A stretch of DNA of 64,000 nucleotides, taken from contig CM040445.1 of NCBI GenBank assembly GCA_022749755.1, forward strand, positions 5,415,182 through 5,479,181, given 5' to 3'. The number at the start of each line of letters is the position of its first letter. Position 1 is the first letter of the stretch. A program made the position numbers and the translations under genes. The DNA is from Azadirachta indica (Eukaryota; Streptophyta; Magnoliopsida; Sapindales; Meliaceae). Below, one piece after another: positions 1 through 15,200 of the stretch. The notes beneath the pieces were generated by a model. That model was not told where the DNA came from. It did not search any database and was given only the letters and a program-made list of their open reading frames with translations.

Positions 1-3000
1 TCGATCACCATGATCAATTTGCAACTAATGATTTGAATCATTAAATATTTGGACTACCAAAAAGATTGAGTAATTTTTTTTATAAAAGACAGCTGGGTTG
101 GTCAAATTGTTAACAAACTTTTTATTTTTTTCATTATTAATATTATTAATATCATATTTATCAAAATTAATAAATTGTAAAACTGTGGATGTTCTTATCG
201 AAGCATTTTTTATTATTGGAACAGCATTTCTTGCACGCTCAGGAATTATATATTATTGCCGTGTCTTACGTATTAGCTTTAATTTTTTAATTTTTACTTT
301 CCTCTTATGCAGTAAGTAATTGAAAACTTGTTGAGACCCAAGATTATCATCAGTGGTTTTTATTTATTTATTAATTAGATTATTAATATCTTGATATTGA
401 CTTGATGAACATCGAAAATCTAACGTCCCTTGATATAATATTATGGGTGCAGCAGCATGCATGTTAAATATATTATACAGTCAAAATTTAATTAATTAAA
501 TTAATCAAATTTTGTATATAATTAATTATGAAACAACAAAGATAATTAAATTAAAATAAATTAAAAATTAAGAACAAACGTGAAGAAGATTGATGATGAC
601 GATCCACGTTGTGGAAGAGACAGACATATATACCCTAGCTAAGACGATGGAAGGGGATTAGCCAATATCACAAGCAAAGGTTGCATCATCAGAATTTTTT
701 TTTTTTTTTTTGCCGGACATTAACTTCGAGAATTTGGTCGGTCACTACTCCCTTCTTAAAAATATATTTACATCATTGCCTTTTTCATTTTTTTTTTCCT
801 TTTTAATTTCCTAAATGATTTTCGGATACGTGTTTGAAATTATTTGCCCATTTTATAAAATTCTGATTATACAAAAGAGTATATTTTGTTTTGTTGTCAG
901 AAAGGTGTTTTGAGAAAACAGTTTTCAGAATGAAAAATATTGCAAAAGCTGGAATCAGGAACTTGGCTTGTTGACCTGGCAACTAAGGAGATCGAGACAG
1001 AAAATGACTATAATGATCAAAGTGTAATTAGTGCTCGATGAACCCCACAAACTTTTTTATTACACTCATTTACAATTATACATTCATTTATCTTTTGAAA
1101 AAAATAGCGAGAGAGAGAGACCTCCCACCTTAAAGCGTGCATATAATATTATTTCAAAACGAAGTTATTTTAATATTAATAATTTTTTTTTTTTTTATAT
1201 ATGCAAATATGGAGAATGCGTGAGAGGGAAATAAGAGTGAAAATAATGGGGAAAGAATTGGCTCACAGTCGAAGGATTACCAAATCGATCTAAACAGAAA
1301 TTGTGGTTGCTGTTAGGCATGAAACCAGGAAGAATGTTTATCTGGTTGAGGAAACCATTTACAGGGCAACTTTATTGAAGAAATTATTTGTATCCCAGGC
1401 AGCATAAAATAAGAATATATATGCATGAGAGTCGGTTGGCCCCATGCACATATGAAAGCAGTTGAAGTGAAACGCCTTCGTTTCATTATTACAGTAATTA
1501 TATATGCTGCACTTTGTTGCTTGCTTCCACATGCCTACGTGCCATAAGCAGATACAGAAGCACTTAGGCTTATAAAATATATATAAAAAAAAAAAATGTA
1601 AAAGGGAGGAACTAAAGTAATGCTGACGTACGGAGTATGTATTAATATCTAATTTATGCTACGGTTTTGATTCAATTTTTCTTGATATGAATAAACTATA
1701 TATCAAACAAAGACTAAATTTTATAATGATAATGTTCGAAATATATATTTGTTCGTAGAGATAGTCTTTTAGTAAGCATCGGGTGCATTATTTACATTGA
1801 ACTAATAAAACAATAGATATATATATATATATATATGATGGATTAAATGTTAAGTTATAGTATGTGTATTATGGTTTTATTCAATGAGTGTGTATATATA
1901 ATAAAAAAGCATTATTTTGCATGTACAATTTCTTTTATTTAATGATTTTTTAATAGTTTGGAGATTATTTATTTGGGAATAAAAATAATAAAAATATGAG
2001 TAATGCTAAACATTCAAAATATCAAATAATATGACATTTATCAAATGGGCTATATGTCTTTTACAATTTTTAAGATCATTTATCACTAATTTCATTATCA
2101 TTGATGTCACAATATTTAAAATATCTAGTATTACTTTACAATATATATGTTATCCTGTTATTTAATGGACAAAAGAAGAGTTGAAAATATGTATTCTAAA
2201 TCAATAATATTAGATTTATACAATAAAATATAATATTTATATTTTAAACTTACCGATTAGTAATTATTATATGTTAGATTATTTTTGACTTTTTTTATCC
2301 TATTATTAATGCGACAATTGTGTAACACTAATGAATGACTAGTACATTAAATATCACATTAATTTTATACATATTACACTTCTTTTAAAAAATTTTAAAT
2401 TAGAGGAGATATAATATACATGTCTCAGTATTTAGAGATCAAAATTGGAAACTGCTACCTAGAATTTGAGAATCAACTAAAACACCTTTTGAGTTTTGAC
2501 ATTATTGATATTTGACGGGCATGCAGCCGAATTTAGCATGACTTTGTTAATGGTTAATTAATTTGTAGCGTATCAAACTCCATACATAAAATGCTCTCTT
2601 GGTCATGAGTATTATTGAGCTTCCATCGCATGTATTAAGTTATCGTGATAGATAATGATATTGAGATTCAATTTTCTCTATTGTGGGCGCCCACCGAATG
2701 CTAAAAATTAATTTTGTGATGTAGATATTTGCAGAAATTTAGATAAGGTTGAATGTTTGATCAGATAAAAAAGAAACAAAGAGAAGATGCATATCCATTC
2801 ATCGCCCACAAAATTACATACATGTATGTGTTTGATGAAGTTTGGTGCGTTAGATTTCCATGGGGCTCCACGTATATGGGCCATGATCGGAAGTTTAAAC
2901 CCTATCCATTTCTTTGTTCAAACCCTCAACCAGTCTTTTTCACTTGGCTCTTCTAATCTTAATTTGTCAACACATAATGTTTCATTTAGACTGATTTCAT

Positions 3001-4540
3001 AAACTTAACCTAATTATGCAAAACCTTTGGTTTAGAGAAGATATCAACTATTATATGTCAATCGAGCTATCTATCTATATATATATATATATATGCACAT
3101 GTTGTAGAGTGCATTTCAAGTATGCAATTTATGAAATGATGAGTTAATAGAAAAAGCTCAAACAAAAACTTATCTACACGTTCAATTAAGAAATTTTAAA
3201 TTAATTTAAATATATAATCTTGATTTTAAAGTCACAATATTGTAAATTTTATTTAAAAAATCGAGTGAACTCCACTAAAAATCGGTATTTATTAGACACC
3301 TTTTGTAACTTTATTTTTAAAATAAAATAAAACTCAATAATAATAAGCATGCCCCACGTATAAGATGTTTGATTTAGAAATAGAACTGACAAAATTTATA
3401 TAATTGAATCTTGAACATTAAAATTCTGTCTTATCCTTCGGACATTTGGACCGTTAACAAAGATTGGGGTTATTGATTGTCAATGACAAATTGGCTATTA
3501 ATTTCTTTTTATGTAGAAGAAAAAAAGGTCATTGAGATTAAGTAGAAGATGATATGGTTTCATTCATCACCAACGATATTAATTATTAATATTTTTATCG
3601 TTTCTTCAGATAAATGTTGACCTGGTTCACTATGATGCTATGAATGATGCTATTGATCATCTTCCTCCCATGATTGAACTAACCTTGTTTAATCCTTCAC
3701 TCTAGCCAACAGGCATATGACAGAACTAACTGTACTAATTATATCAGGCATATATCAAGTTAAAATCACCTGCTAGCTGCACGTGCATATGCACGATGAT
3801 GATGCCGTTGCTTCGGGTCCGCCATTAATTTATGTTCGGCTAGCTAGCCTTAAGTTCCAGCTATATACACATATACGTATAACTCAGTTAAAACATTTAC
3901 GTATCTTACCTAATAACCACTGCGTTTTACAGTTGTATACTTCCTGTTTTAGCGTTAAGAATTTCATTTGAGTTCAATTTCTTGCCCAGGACTTGAGGAA
4001 TTAATAAAAATATTAATTTTCTCTTTTAACAAAGAGTAAAAGTGTTTCTCTTTTCTGGAAATTTCAGATTTCGGTTGAAATATATACGTTCAATCAGCTT
4101 GAGGGGCGAGATAGTCGTTCATTGGGCTGAGAAAATTCTGGGTTCAATTAAGACCATAATGGAACAACAAATTCTGATATTCTTAGATCATGTGATTAGA
4201 GGATTATTTACAGGAAATTCGAGATTAGATCCTTAATTATAACTGGAATGAGAGATTCTATATCATATGGTAAGGCAAGTAATTATATTCGAGATCCAAC
4301 CGAAAAGCATTTTATTTGAAAAGAGCTAATTAATTTATCGTCAAAATCAAGAGTAATACTGAACTAAAATACATATATGGCTTTCTAAAAAGGAAGAATT
4401 AATTTTAAATATTTTAAATGTCCTGATTTCAAGCAATATGTACCATAAAAGCGAATTAGGGTTTTTTTTTAAGCTCCTAATAATTGAGGGCGGTGTCCTT
4501 TTTTTCTTTTTTTTAATTTGTAATCCGTACGCTGCGATGA
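1..4540. other. gene-free AT-rich intergenic DNA
   Basis: No reading frame here looks like a plant exon. The longest frames are about 60-75 codons, low-complexity, and have no splice-linked partners. The stretch holds poly-T and poly-A runs and short TA microsatellites near 1815-1836 and 3079-3094. I see no RNA gene or recognisable transposon. Confidence 0.6.
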
Positions 4541-4621
4541 TCAACAACCGGGTCATGCAACTGGGACGGGTTCAGTTTAGTTTCAGATCATACATACACC
4601 GCCCGCCCGGTCCATTTCTGT

Positions 4622-4687
4622 CACGTGAGCCCTAAACATGCCCCCCATAATCAACACTCCCATGGGTCACGTGACCTCATACACGTG
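4622..4687. promoter_or_regulatory. cluster of three CACGTG G-boxes
   Basis: CACGTG occurs at 4622-4627, 4668-4673 and 4682-4687. The middle copy sits inside a perfect 12-base palindrome, GGTCACGTGACC (4665-4676). The third reads ACACGTGGG, close to an ABA-response element. They lie in a GC-richer stretch (about 4540-4870) that contrasts with its AT-rich surroundings. G-boxes are bound by bZIP and bHLH factors. The nearest mapped gene starts its coding region at 7443 (+), with a likely transcript start near 5.9-6.1 kb, so this could be a distal promoter element. That assignment is inference. Confidence 0.5.
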
Positions 4688-5279
4688 GGCATTCGCTACT
4701 GCCAGATACAAAAATGAAACTACCTACTAGAAAGCTCTGCCATTCTACTACCACGAAAGCTGACATAAAACGACGGGGAGCAGGTTGGATCGCAGGTTTG
4801 GGACCCGCCATCACTAAAATAAATAGAGAATGAAAACAGTTATGACTGTTGTTCCCGTCCCCATACTAAAGCCCCCTGTTCATCACACTAATTACTATTT
4901 TACCTCACTCGATTAGATGGGCCATCATTTCTTTTGTTTCTTTTGCCATAAAAGCTACTTTAGTCGTAATCAAACTAATTATCAATTGGGGCTATAATTT
5001 AATAATCGATTTGATGTTTGACCATGCTTTTACTTTAGTAAGGTAAAACAAAATTAATCCATTTTTTTCCCCCCATTCCTTGAACTAAATCATAATACGG
5101 TTAATTAATTATTTATAAATCCATAAGTCACCCCTAATAATTTTATTTTATAACAATTTTTATTATATATGCATTGAAATAATTATTTGAAAAAAATATA
5201 CCTAATAACTTTATTTAGCATTATGGTTATATATATGAAAATTACAAATAAAATTTATTCACCTCATCACCTCTTATCA

Positions 5280-5715
5280 TGTGGTAGTTAATTTTTCTTT
5301 TTTTTAAATAATTAGTGTCTGTTTAATTTAATTTTTTTTACTGATTAAAATTTTTTTTTTATGATAAAAGTATTTTTTAAAATTTTTTAAAGTTATTTGA
5401 TTAGTAATGAAAAATATCTTTTAAGAATTAAAAAAATTATTTTTTTTTAAATAAAAGAAATTTATAATTTAAGATTTTGATGATAAAATTTTTCTAACTT
5501 TATTATATATAAAATTATTTAAAATACTTTTAATTTATTTTAAAAATTTTACGTTATTTTTTAAAAATAAAATATTAAAAATTTATTTATTAAAATAATT
5601 ATTAAAATTTTTTTAAAAAATTATTTGTGATAATTAAATAATTAATAAATTTTTATTAAAAATTTTACTTATAAAAATTTTATTTTAAAAAATTTTATTT
5701 TAAAAAATATACCAA
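5280..5715. repeat. very AT-rich low-complexity stretch
   Basis: About 430 bases are made almost only of A and T, with many short inverted A/T tracts, and end in a normal-composition sequence (accaaaaccgacc). A similar-looking stretch lies near 39780-40180. Both resemble decayed non-autonomous repeats, but I found no defined ends. Confidence 0.3.
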
Positions 5716-5939
5716 AACCGACCATCAGTGAACTTGGTGAGCATAAGAGGATTCCAAATTAACGGATACCATAAAACTTTTATTTAAATAATCATATTCG
5801 GTCAAATCCGTTTGGGAACTTAATTAAAGAGGGCAATTACGAAAATCTAATGCAAATAGGAGGACAATTTGATTGGTGGTCCTGGTCACCCATGTATGCC
5901 TCAGTATCTTCAGTCCAGGTACGCAAACGTAGCTTGGAC

Positions 5940-7442
5940 TCGTTAGAGACTTCACTTGCTCTTCTCCTCTTTCTCAGTAAAATACAATAATAAATTAATA
6001 ATAATAAAAATAGCAGAATATTTTTTTTTAATAGAAAAGAAAAGCAAACAAATGAAAATCAAGCAGACAAAGCAGAGACCATTTCTGATTATAAAGCGAG
6101 TGAGAAAGAGAGAGAAAGGGAAAGACGAAGCTTCGCGTTGAGATTCACTCTGTTTTCTCAGCTTTTCGCTTCGAACGGTACTCTCTCGCTCTCTTGCTTC
6201 AAGAACTTTGAATTTTGATTGAATAACGAAAGTTAGTTTAATGTTAATTATGTGATATATGCATTTACTATCATTATTTTCAATTTACCTTTCTTTCGAT
6301 GTTTGATTTATGTGTTGAAACCATGAATTGGCAAATATAATCGCAGATGGTGTGATTCTTCTGTTTGTCATGCATTACTTACTTTGCTCTGCTTTTAGTT
6401 TTATAGATTTTATTTTGTTTAAGATTAATATACGAAGTAATCGTAAGTCTTCTTACAATTTGATTTTGTGATCTGCATTATGCGTGTAATTCTGATTATT
6501 TGACATAAACACGTGTGATACAGTATTACTTCCTCTGTTTATTTGACTTATGGGCATGTGCGTACTGTTTGAACTCTTGTTACTGTTTTTGTGATATAAA
6601 CAGGTAATCATTCCTTCCTGTATATTCAGTGAGGACCAAATTTCTCAAAGTTACTTCAATTTCCTGTTATAAAAACGACATTATGGATTTTTAACGTAGA
6701 AATTTGCCAATTCGACTTTTGGTCACCTACAAGATATAACTAACAACTTAGAGTTTTCACTTTCTAATGATCGACATGGTGGAAACTGCTTTGAAGTTGT
6801 TCAAGTTAAATTCATACAGAAAACACTAAACTGTTGTAGCAATTTGCATAGCCTAGGTTTTCCTGGTGGCTGTTGTTCTTTAATTTTATTGTACTAGAAG
6901 GTAAATAAGTGTTGTTTGCAGTTAATTATGTTACATGAAGCTCGTGGTAAAACGTAATGTCTTCAATTCTGGTATAACCTTCACAAGTGATCAATAACTT
7001 TTTGTGCCAAATTAATTACTTCACTTTTGTTTGTAATCCCTCTCTGTGCAGTGAAGTGGTCAGAGATCCTTGTTTTTTCTAAGCTTGTTATTCATGTGTT
7101 TGCAAATCTCTGTACTTGTCAAATTCATCATAATCGAAAGTGTCCAAGTTCCATTTATAAAATCAAAATTTACTATTAGATCTTTAATTTCCTTGTCATA
7201 GATCCCTTCTCATTTTCATTTGCTTTGTGGCAGGACAGGTTTGTTTGTGCGTTGGCTGTATGATGGATAGGTACAACAAAAAAAATGTTTATGAATAGTT
7301 GGGGGCTTCATGAATCCTGAAAATTGGTTTAACTTTATATTTTTCATGTATGACTTTACAAGCTAGCTGGGCCTAAGTTGGATCTATGTGCATGTCTGCG
7401 TTGTGTGACTGAATTTCTGATATTCAGTCACTACGTGTGGTA
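5940..7442 (+). promoter_or_regulatory. probable 5' UTR and leader intron of the glycine-rich protein gene
   Basis: The purine-rich and then pyrimidine-rich DNA at about 6060-6200 (GAGAAAG runs, then CTCTCTCG) looks like a plant 5' leader. It is followed by about 1.2 kb of T-rich intron-like DNA, up to an AG just before the start codon (gatattcag at about 7420-7429). A leader intron would explain the distance. The exact transcript start and donor site cannot be fixed from sequence alone. Confidence 0.35.
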
Positions 7443-9266
7443 ATGCATCCTTCGCTGATGCACAGTTACCTTTGCTGCTGCATTTTGTTAGGGTGTCTTT
7501 ATGTATCTGCCCTTTCTGTTAGTTCAGAGCAGTATATTGACAGGGGAACTCAGACTAGAAACTGGATGCATGATTCTGCATCAGATTTTAGTGATGAGTT
7601 TAAGGGCAGTACTTCTACTTTTGTTGAAACACCAATTTTACGATCCCGGTTAGGTGATTCTGTATCTTGTGAAGACTTGGAAGGTGTTGGATCATTTAAT
7701 ACTACGTGCCTCTTGAATTCAAACTTGTGTCTGAGTTCTGATCTGTACATATATGGCACGGGGAACCTGGAGATACTCCCCAAAATTTCAATAGTCTGCC
7801 CAAGAGAAGGCTGTATAATTACTTTTAACATGTCTGGAAACATTAATGTGGGTCAATATGCTGCCATTATTGCTGGTTCAGTTGTTTTCTCTGCAGCCAA
7901 TTTGACTATGGACCACAATTCTTCTATAAATACAACATCCTTGGGTGGATTGCCTCCTTCTCAAACTAGTGGCACACCTGTAGGATATGATGGAGCTGGT
8001 GGAGGACATGGAGGTCGAGGTGCTTCATGTCAAAAAAATAACAAGACAAGTTTTTGGGGCGGTGATGTTTATGCGTGGTCAAGTTTGTCTGAACCATGGG
8101 GTTATGGGAGCAAGGGGGGAGGCACATCTGCTGATCATCAATTTGGAGGTAATGGTGGGGGACGTGTCAAGCTTCTAGTTAAGGACATGCTATATTTGAA
8201 TGGATCAGTAACCGCAGAAGGTGGGGATGGAGGACTTAACGGGGGAGGTGGGTCTGGTGGAAGCATCTTTATTCGTGCTGTGAAGTTGTGAGTACATACT
8301 TCTTATCCAGGACTTATTTGATGCTGATGGTTATTGGTTAGCCGCCTGAATCAACTTTCTTAAATGCTTGTTAAAACTACTGATGTACAATCTCATGCAC
8401 ATCCTGTTCAAACGGAGATTCATTAACTCTAGCTGGGCAACTTCTTGTATCAAAGTTGTAAATAATGAATTCTTGCTCTCTTTGCTTGTGTTTCTCTTCT
8501 ACTGCATTTTTGTAGGTCAGATGTACTCTGCTGTATCTCATTTTTGGTCTTCATCTATAAATAAGACCAGACTCAGAGATGAGGTGGTCCCTGTTCGCTA
8601 CCATATAACTATAAATCTTGACTTGTACTGGTTGTGAATGACTAGAATTTGTTTCAATATTTTACTGCTTTCTCTTGACAATTCATTGAGCATAATTTTC
8701 AAAATGACTTTCGTTACTCATATCTTTACTTTTGACCATCTGGTTGTAGCATTAGATGCATACCAAAAATGTATTAGTAAAATTATGCACTAACTTCGTA
8801 AAGATTTTCTAAACTTTTTGCTACTTGTTTTAATGCTTAGGAAGGGATATGGAACTGTACGTGCAGCAGGTGGCAAGGGCTGGGGTGGAGGCGGTGGTGG
8901 AAGAATATCTCTGGACTGTTACAGCATACAAGAAGATGTGAAAGTTACTGTGCATGGTTTGTTCTGATCAAACTTGTATCTGGTAGTAGACGCAAAGATT
9001 AGGCAACTGCTAAATATTTCTTTCTTATGTAAGAGTCTTAACTTTCTTATAGATCCAGAGAGCTACATATTACAGTTGTTATTAGTGGAACTTTGTTATT
9101 TATTAACAAAAATCTAAAACCAGATTTCTGTTAGTTGCATATATTTATGTGGTATTAACTAAAGACAAAAGAGTTTGCCTGTTCGTCTTAAAGCAATATC
9201 ATGCAAAAGAAGACAAGAATTAGGATCTAATTGCAAAATAGAGATGAGTTAGACACTTGTGAAATG

Positions 9267-9298
<32 letters not shown>

Positions 9299-12200
9299 CT
9301 GGCAAAAGGAATCTTGCAATAGTGATTTTTTTTGGTATATTGTGCCTTCAAAATAAGAAGGTGTTTGGTCCATGAAAATTGTAGCAAATCGTTATGACAT
9401 GGATTTTAATTTTTAATGATCTTGATGTAATTTTTTATTCTAAATGTATCAGATGCATAAATATGATCTATTTAATATTTTATCCAGGTAGATGCCATAT
9501 CTAGGTTCTGTTCACTGTAAGCGTGTGTCTTAATTTGTTTTCGATAAGCTTGCGCCTTAATTTGTTTTTTCTTGATTTAAATATCAAATTCCTATGTGTT
9601 TTTTAATTTGTTTCATTTTTGCCCTTGATGGTTTCATGCATTTATTCTGCTTGTGTATTCATTAATACCATTTTTATGCGTATCAAAGTTTGGCAACAGT
9701 TTGTATTGCATGTTTGTGCTAATTTATGGATTATTTATAGGGAGATGGAAATTTTTTGACTTTTATGTTAGACTACATTATATGCTTTGCTGTTGCAGGT
9801 GGTTTTAGTATTGGCTGTCCAGAGAATGCTGGAGCTGCTGGTACATACTTCAATGCATATTTACTGAGTTTAAGAGTTGGCAACGACAATGTCACAACCG
9901 AAACAGAAACTCCTTTGCTTGATTTTCCTACTAGACCTCTATGGTCAAATGTTTTTGTGGAGAACAATGCCAAAGTTTTGGTTCCATTACTTTGGACCAG
10001 GGTTCAGGTTACTAATTTTTCTCTCCTTCAAAACTAGTATATTTTTGTGGATTTATGAATTTCTTCATCTCTTTATATCCGATGCAAGGTTGTAATACAA
10101 TGATTTCCTGAGTCTGAAATAGTCTTCTGCTGCAGTGTTTTTTTTTTTTAATCTTTTGGAGTATGATAGGATGACCAAGCATTTTTATTCTGTATTCTCT
10201 ATCTTTATCATTGCTCAGGTAGAAAGCCTGTTTTACCAGGACAAAAAAAAGAAAGTTCTGTTTGTAGGTGCTCTTTTGGTTGTTGCTTATAAATGATTGT
10301 CATAATTGGTTGTGTTCCAATATTTTTGACTGCAAAGATTAGCAAGAGAAATTAAATTGGCAAAAACATTACATGGATAGGGCTAGGGTATAGCAAGTTT
10401 AGGGTACAATATTGCAAAAGAAAAGAATGTTTAGAGCTTCTAAAATGTTTTGGATGTATGGGATAAAATGGCTGAGTTCCCAGGGTATGGAAGTTTGGAG
10501 ATAGAGAATGAGCATGGAGGATTGGAGCAGCAGTAGAAGAAGAAAGAGATAGGGAGGAAAATAGAAGAAAGCGAATGATACCCCCAAACTGAAATTAGAA
10601 CTCTTCCATTCCATCAATTGAATCAATAAAATGTGATGAAATCAGAAGATTATAGATATAAATAGAGCACTGGTTCTGGTTCCTTTATTTAGTAAGTTTC
10701 CAACTTCTTATCTGAATATCAGTCACCTAAAGACTAAGTTGAAACAGGAAGCATGTGTCAGTTGTCCTGAAACCATATGCTTGACACTGTCCTTGAACCT
10801 TTAGATTTGTGAGACGGGAGCCTCAGCTTAGGATGAGCTTATCACACTTTACAGCGAATTAGCAAGCTTTATCAGCTTGCCATTTGTAGAAATGAACATT
10901 TGGAACTGGAAAGTGAAGCATGTGTTAATAGGGGCCATTTTTCATTTGAAGATACTGGGAGACTTATTCTGCTCTAGAATTGGGTTTTGGTGAAGTTGTT
11001 TCTTCTATATCATCTAATGTCTTTACAATTTTTTTTACCTCGGATTCTAGCACTCTCTGCCTTGGTGTCCTTGCATACTTTCCCTTCTTTGTTAATTTAG
11101 TTTCTGAAATATGTCAATTTCGTGTTTGCTACTCGATCAATTTCTTTCTGGAACATAATTATTAAATCTATTTGCCCACTTTGATTCTGAAGGTGAGAGG
11201 CCAAATTAGTCTATATCGTGGGGGTAGCATTGTCTTTGGATTGTCTGAATTCCCAGTCTCAGAATTTGAACTTGTTGCTGAAGAACTTTTGATGAGTGAC
11301 TCCTTCATACAGGTATTTATATTAGTGACAACTAATACTAGTTTATTTTATTGCTTCACGAATTTCAATGATATCTGGACAGAACTGAATAAGAAAACAG
11401 TTCACTATATCTGAGTAAATAATTAAGATATGAGGCATTCTGGGCCAGGTTTTATACTGCAGGAAAAGGTACTTGTATTGAAGTTGGTTCTTCTTTGCAC
11501 TTTGTTCTTTTAAGAAAACATAAAAACACTTTTGGTTAATCAGCCCCAGACCTCACCAAGTTTCAAAGCATTGTGCTTTTTAAGGCATAGAAAAGTCTCA
11601 ATTTTGATAATTTCAGATAAATATAGTATGTTTCTGCCATCTTATTTTAGGATTCATGTTTGATACAAGAAATTCATAACTTATAGAATGGTTAGAATAC
11701 TTTTAGCAGTTTCAGAAGAGTCAATTTCAGCCTTTCTTATCCTTTAACTCATTTTATAAATTTTTCATATTGTTTTGTATATAGAGAATGCTGTTTGATG
11801 CTCTTATTTGTTATTGATATTGATGCAGTAGTAAAAGTCTGTTGTCATAAACCAATGCATTAAGAATCTAGTATCCCTACTTTGTGGCACATTACTTAGA
11901 CATTTGGTTAGTTGGAATCTTTGAACCTAATTGTTGTCAGGACTCCTTGTACATGTATAGTTCTATGGTAAACAAGAAAGCTAGAACATATATAACCATT
12001 TGTGATATGTCACTTGTAGCATATAAGCATGATCTGCGCCAAATCTATATATGATTTTTTTGTCATTCTCATCCTTCAGGCTCTTTGTCAAAGTATATAT
12101 CATCTTTCTGAACTGATGATCTAATGATCTGTTTTTGAAAATGAAGGTTTTTGGAGCCTTTAGAGTTGCAATCAAAATGCTGCTCATGTGGAACTCAAAA

Positions 12201-15200
12201 ATTCAAATTGATGGTGGTGGAAATACCATTGTTACTGCCTCTGTTCTTGAAGTCAGAAATCTAGTTGTTCTAAGGGTATGATGAGGTTCTAAGATCTATC
12301 CTTCAATTTGAATTTATACCTTGTTTTTAAAGACATTTTATATGCAGGTAATTGAAATTCTGATGCTCTTATTATGATTTATTGTCTTTTCAGGAGAACT
12401 CTGTCATTAGTTCAAATGCAAACTTGGGTGTATATGGTCAAGGATTGCTAAAGTTGAGTGGTCATGGTGATGCAATCAAAGGCCAACGACTTTCATTATC
12501 TCTTTTCTATAACATAACTGTAAGCCATAATATGTTTTGCATATCTATTCTTGTTATTGTTTAAAATTGGCTAGTGTTGCTCTTTGTGTTAGAGGCATAA
12601 ACACCAAATACAAGAGCTGACATGGAGTAATATGTTTAATGTTTTGTCTGATTCATTTATGATATTGAGTGTGAGTTGAATACGGTTTTTTCAATACATG
12701 TGAAAAGTAATCAGAAAAGTGAGAGGTTGTATTGATGACTCGATCCCTGCTCTCATATCCATTTAGAACACTTTCTTTTGCATTTATTCCAATGCATTCA
12801 AATGTTGTTTGAGGGAATGGCATGATGGAATTTGATTACTGTTTATTCTTAATGCTTCTGATTGCTGTAACTTATATGACCCTTTGGGATTTGGTGTGTT
12901 TCATGTCATTTAATTTTATATGATGGGTGCTGATTATTGTTTATTCTTGCTGCTTAAACAAAACAATCTTATTTCTGTAACTTGTGCTCCTTTGGGAATT
13001 GATGAGTGTTTATGTCATTTAATTTTTCATGATGGTCATTACCAATAGTAATGTGATATTTGCCAGTATCCTTCCTATATAAACTTTTTTCTCATTGTTT
13101 CTGGCGAAAAAAAGGCAGTGCCTTTGTTTTATCAAATCTTTTTTCTGATTTTATTTTTTTGTTAACCAGTAAGCCCGTACATACCCATAGTAGTATCACA
13201 TTTCTGAGTTCTCCTTGGGGATGATTGTTTTGCCACTGCTTGCACTTACAGGTTGGGCCAGGTTCCCTACTACAAGCTCCATTGGATGATGATGCTAGTC
13301 GAAATGTGTGCGTATAAAGATTTGGTTTAATTTGAGGGTTTTACATATTATTTGTAGTCATTGACACTGAGAACATAAATATGAACCTTTTATTTTGCAG
13401 GGTCACAGAATCACTCTGTCAGAGACAGACATGCCCAATAGATTTGATAACTCCTCCAGATGATTGCCATGTTAATTACACACTATCCTTTTCACTTCAA
13501 GTAAGAGTCAGCTTTACTTGGAATTATTTGGTGATGCTTATGCATATTTACATGTTTTATTGCATATTATGGAGGATGTTTCATCGTGTTGTCTTTCCCC
13601 TTGTAAGAAGTGTCAGAATCGGGAAGCTTAATGAGATGGGAAAATAATTGTGTGGATGTTAATCTTCCCTCTAGTCATGCATATAAGTATCAAGGAATTG
13701 AACACTATTAAGTGCTGGCCAAATGGCAGAATTATTGATTTGAGAAGACAAAATGTGCACTGCAGCTCTCGGAGATATTTTTAATCACAGTAAAAGTTAC
13801 AATTTATTATCTTGGTTATGCTTGGTCTTTGGCAGATCTGTCGTGTTGAGGACATTCTTGTTAGTGGCCTGATCAAGGGAAGCATTGTTCACATCCACAG
13901 GGCCAGAACCATCATCATTGACTCGGGTGGCATGATTATTGCATCAGAATTAGGTAAGTAGTGTTCCCAGCATCGATTTCTGTAGTATCTTTGATATATA
14001 TATATAGATATATATATTTATTTATTTATTTTTCTCTGCATTGGCAATGTTCAACATGCTTGTGTCACTGCTGATTTAATTGGAAAGTTTAACCTTTTAT
14101 GTTTTATGTTTCTAATGATAATAGTTTTTCTATTTGTCAGGTTGTACTGAGGGCATTGGAAAGGGTATTTATTCTAACGGAGCTGGTAGTGGCGCTGGCC
14201 ATGGGGGAAGAGGGGGTTCAGGATTTTTTAATGGGAGGTTGAGCAATGGTGGTCATGAATATGGCAATAAAGATCTTCCTTGCGAGTTGGGAAGTGGAGC
14301 TGAGGGCCCGAACGAGTCATACAGACATGCGATTGGAGGTGGAATGATAGGTATGCATTTCTACAAATCATAAGTTTCAGAAAACATTTCTTTCTTTTCA
14401 GTAGTTGTGTATTTTACATGAAATCCATATTCTTTAATATTTCTGAAATTAAGTCATTGTGGTTGCAAATTGCCCATCATAATATTCATGTTTAATGCAG
14501 CAACTCCATGGCCCTATATTCAGATAATGTGACTGATTTATTTTTCACCTTTACTAGTAATGGGCTCCATCCAGTGGCCACTTCTAAAGCTCGATATCTA
14601 TGGATCTTTGAAGGCTGATGGTCAAAGTGTTAGTGAAAAAACTATAAATGGTAACAGTTCGCTGATCGGTGGACTTGGTGGAGGTTCTGGTGGGACGATC
14701 CTTCTTTTCCTTCAGGAGCTTGTGCTTGAGGAGAACTCGTCTCTATCTGTTATTGGGGGCAGTGGTGGCCCACCTGGTGGTGGTGGGGGTGGAGGTGGGA
14801 GAGTTCATTTTCATTGGGCTAAGATTGATGTTGGGGCTGAATATGTTTCAGTAGCAACTGTAAGGGGTTCCATTAATAGTAGGTATGTATTATTGTTCCA
14901 AGCTCTTTAATCCACTCAGTATCCACATGTTTCCATGTGAACCTCTTTGTATTAGGTTTGTATGTGTGGGCAACTTTGGCTGTAGCATTTGCTTGTTATA
15001 ATCACATGCATCAGAATAAGAAATTTTGTAGTCTTGACAAAATAAATAAATAAATAGAAATATCAGAACTTAAAATGATTGAAAATCTATTTCATAACAT
15101 CATATTCACTTCATCTCTGATGTTTAACAGTGGAGGTGCTGGGGAGAATGGTGGTCTTTTTGGGGAAGGGGGCACAGTTACAGGAAAAAAATGCCCAAAG

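Noticed and set aside
4780..4815. Possible tRNA-like or hairpin segment around gatcgcaggtttgggacccgcc
   Set aside because: Only a short stem is possible; no anticodon arm, T-loop or A/B box pattern.
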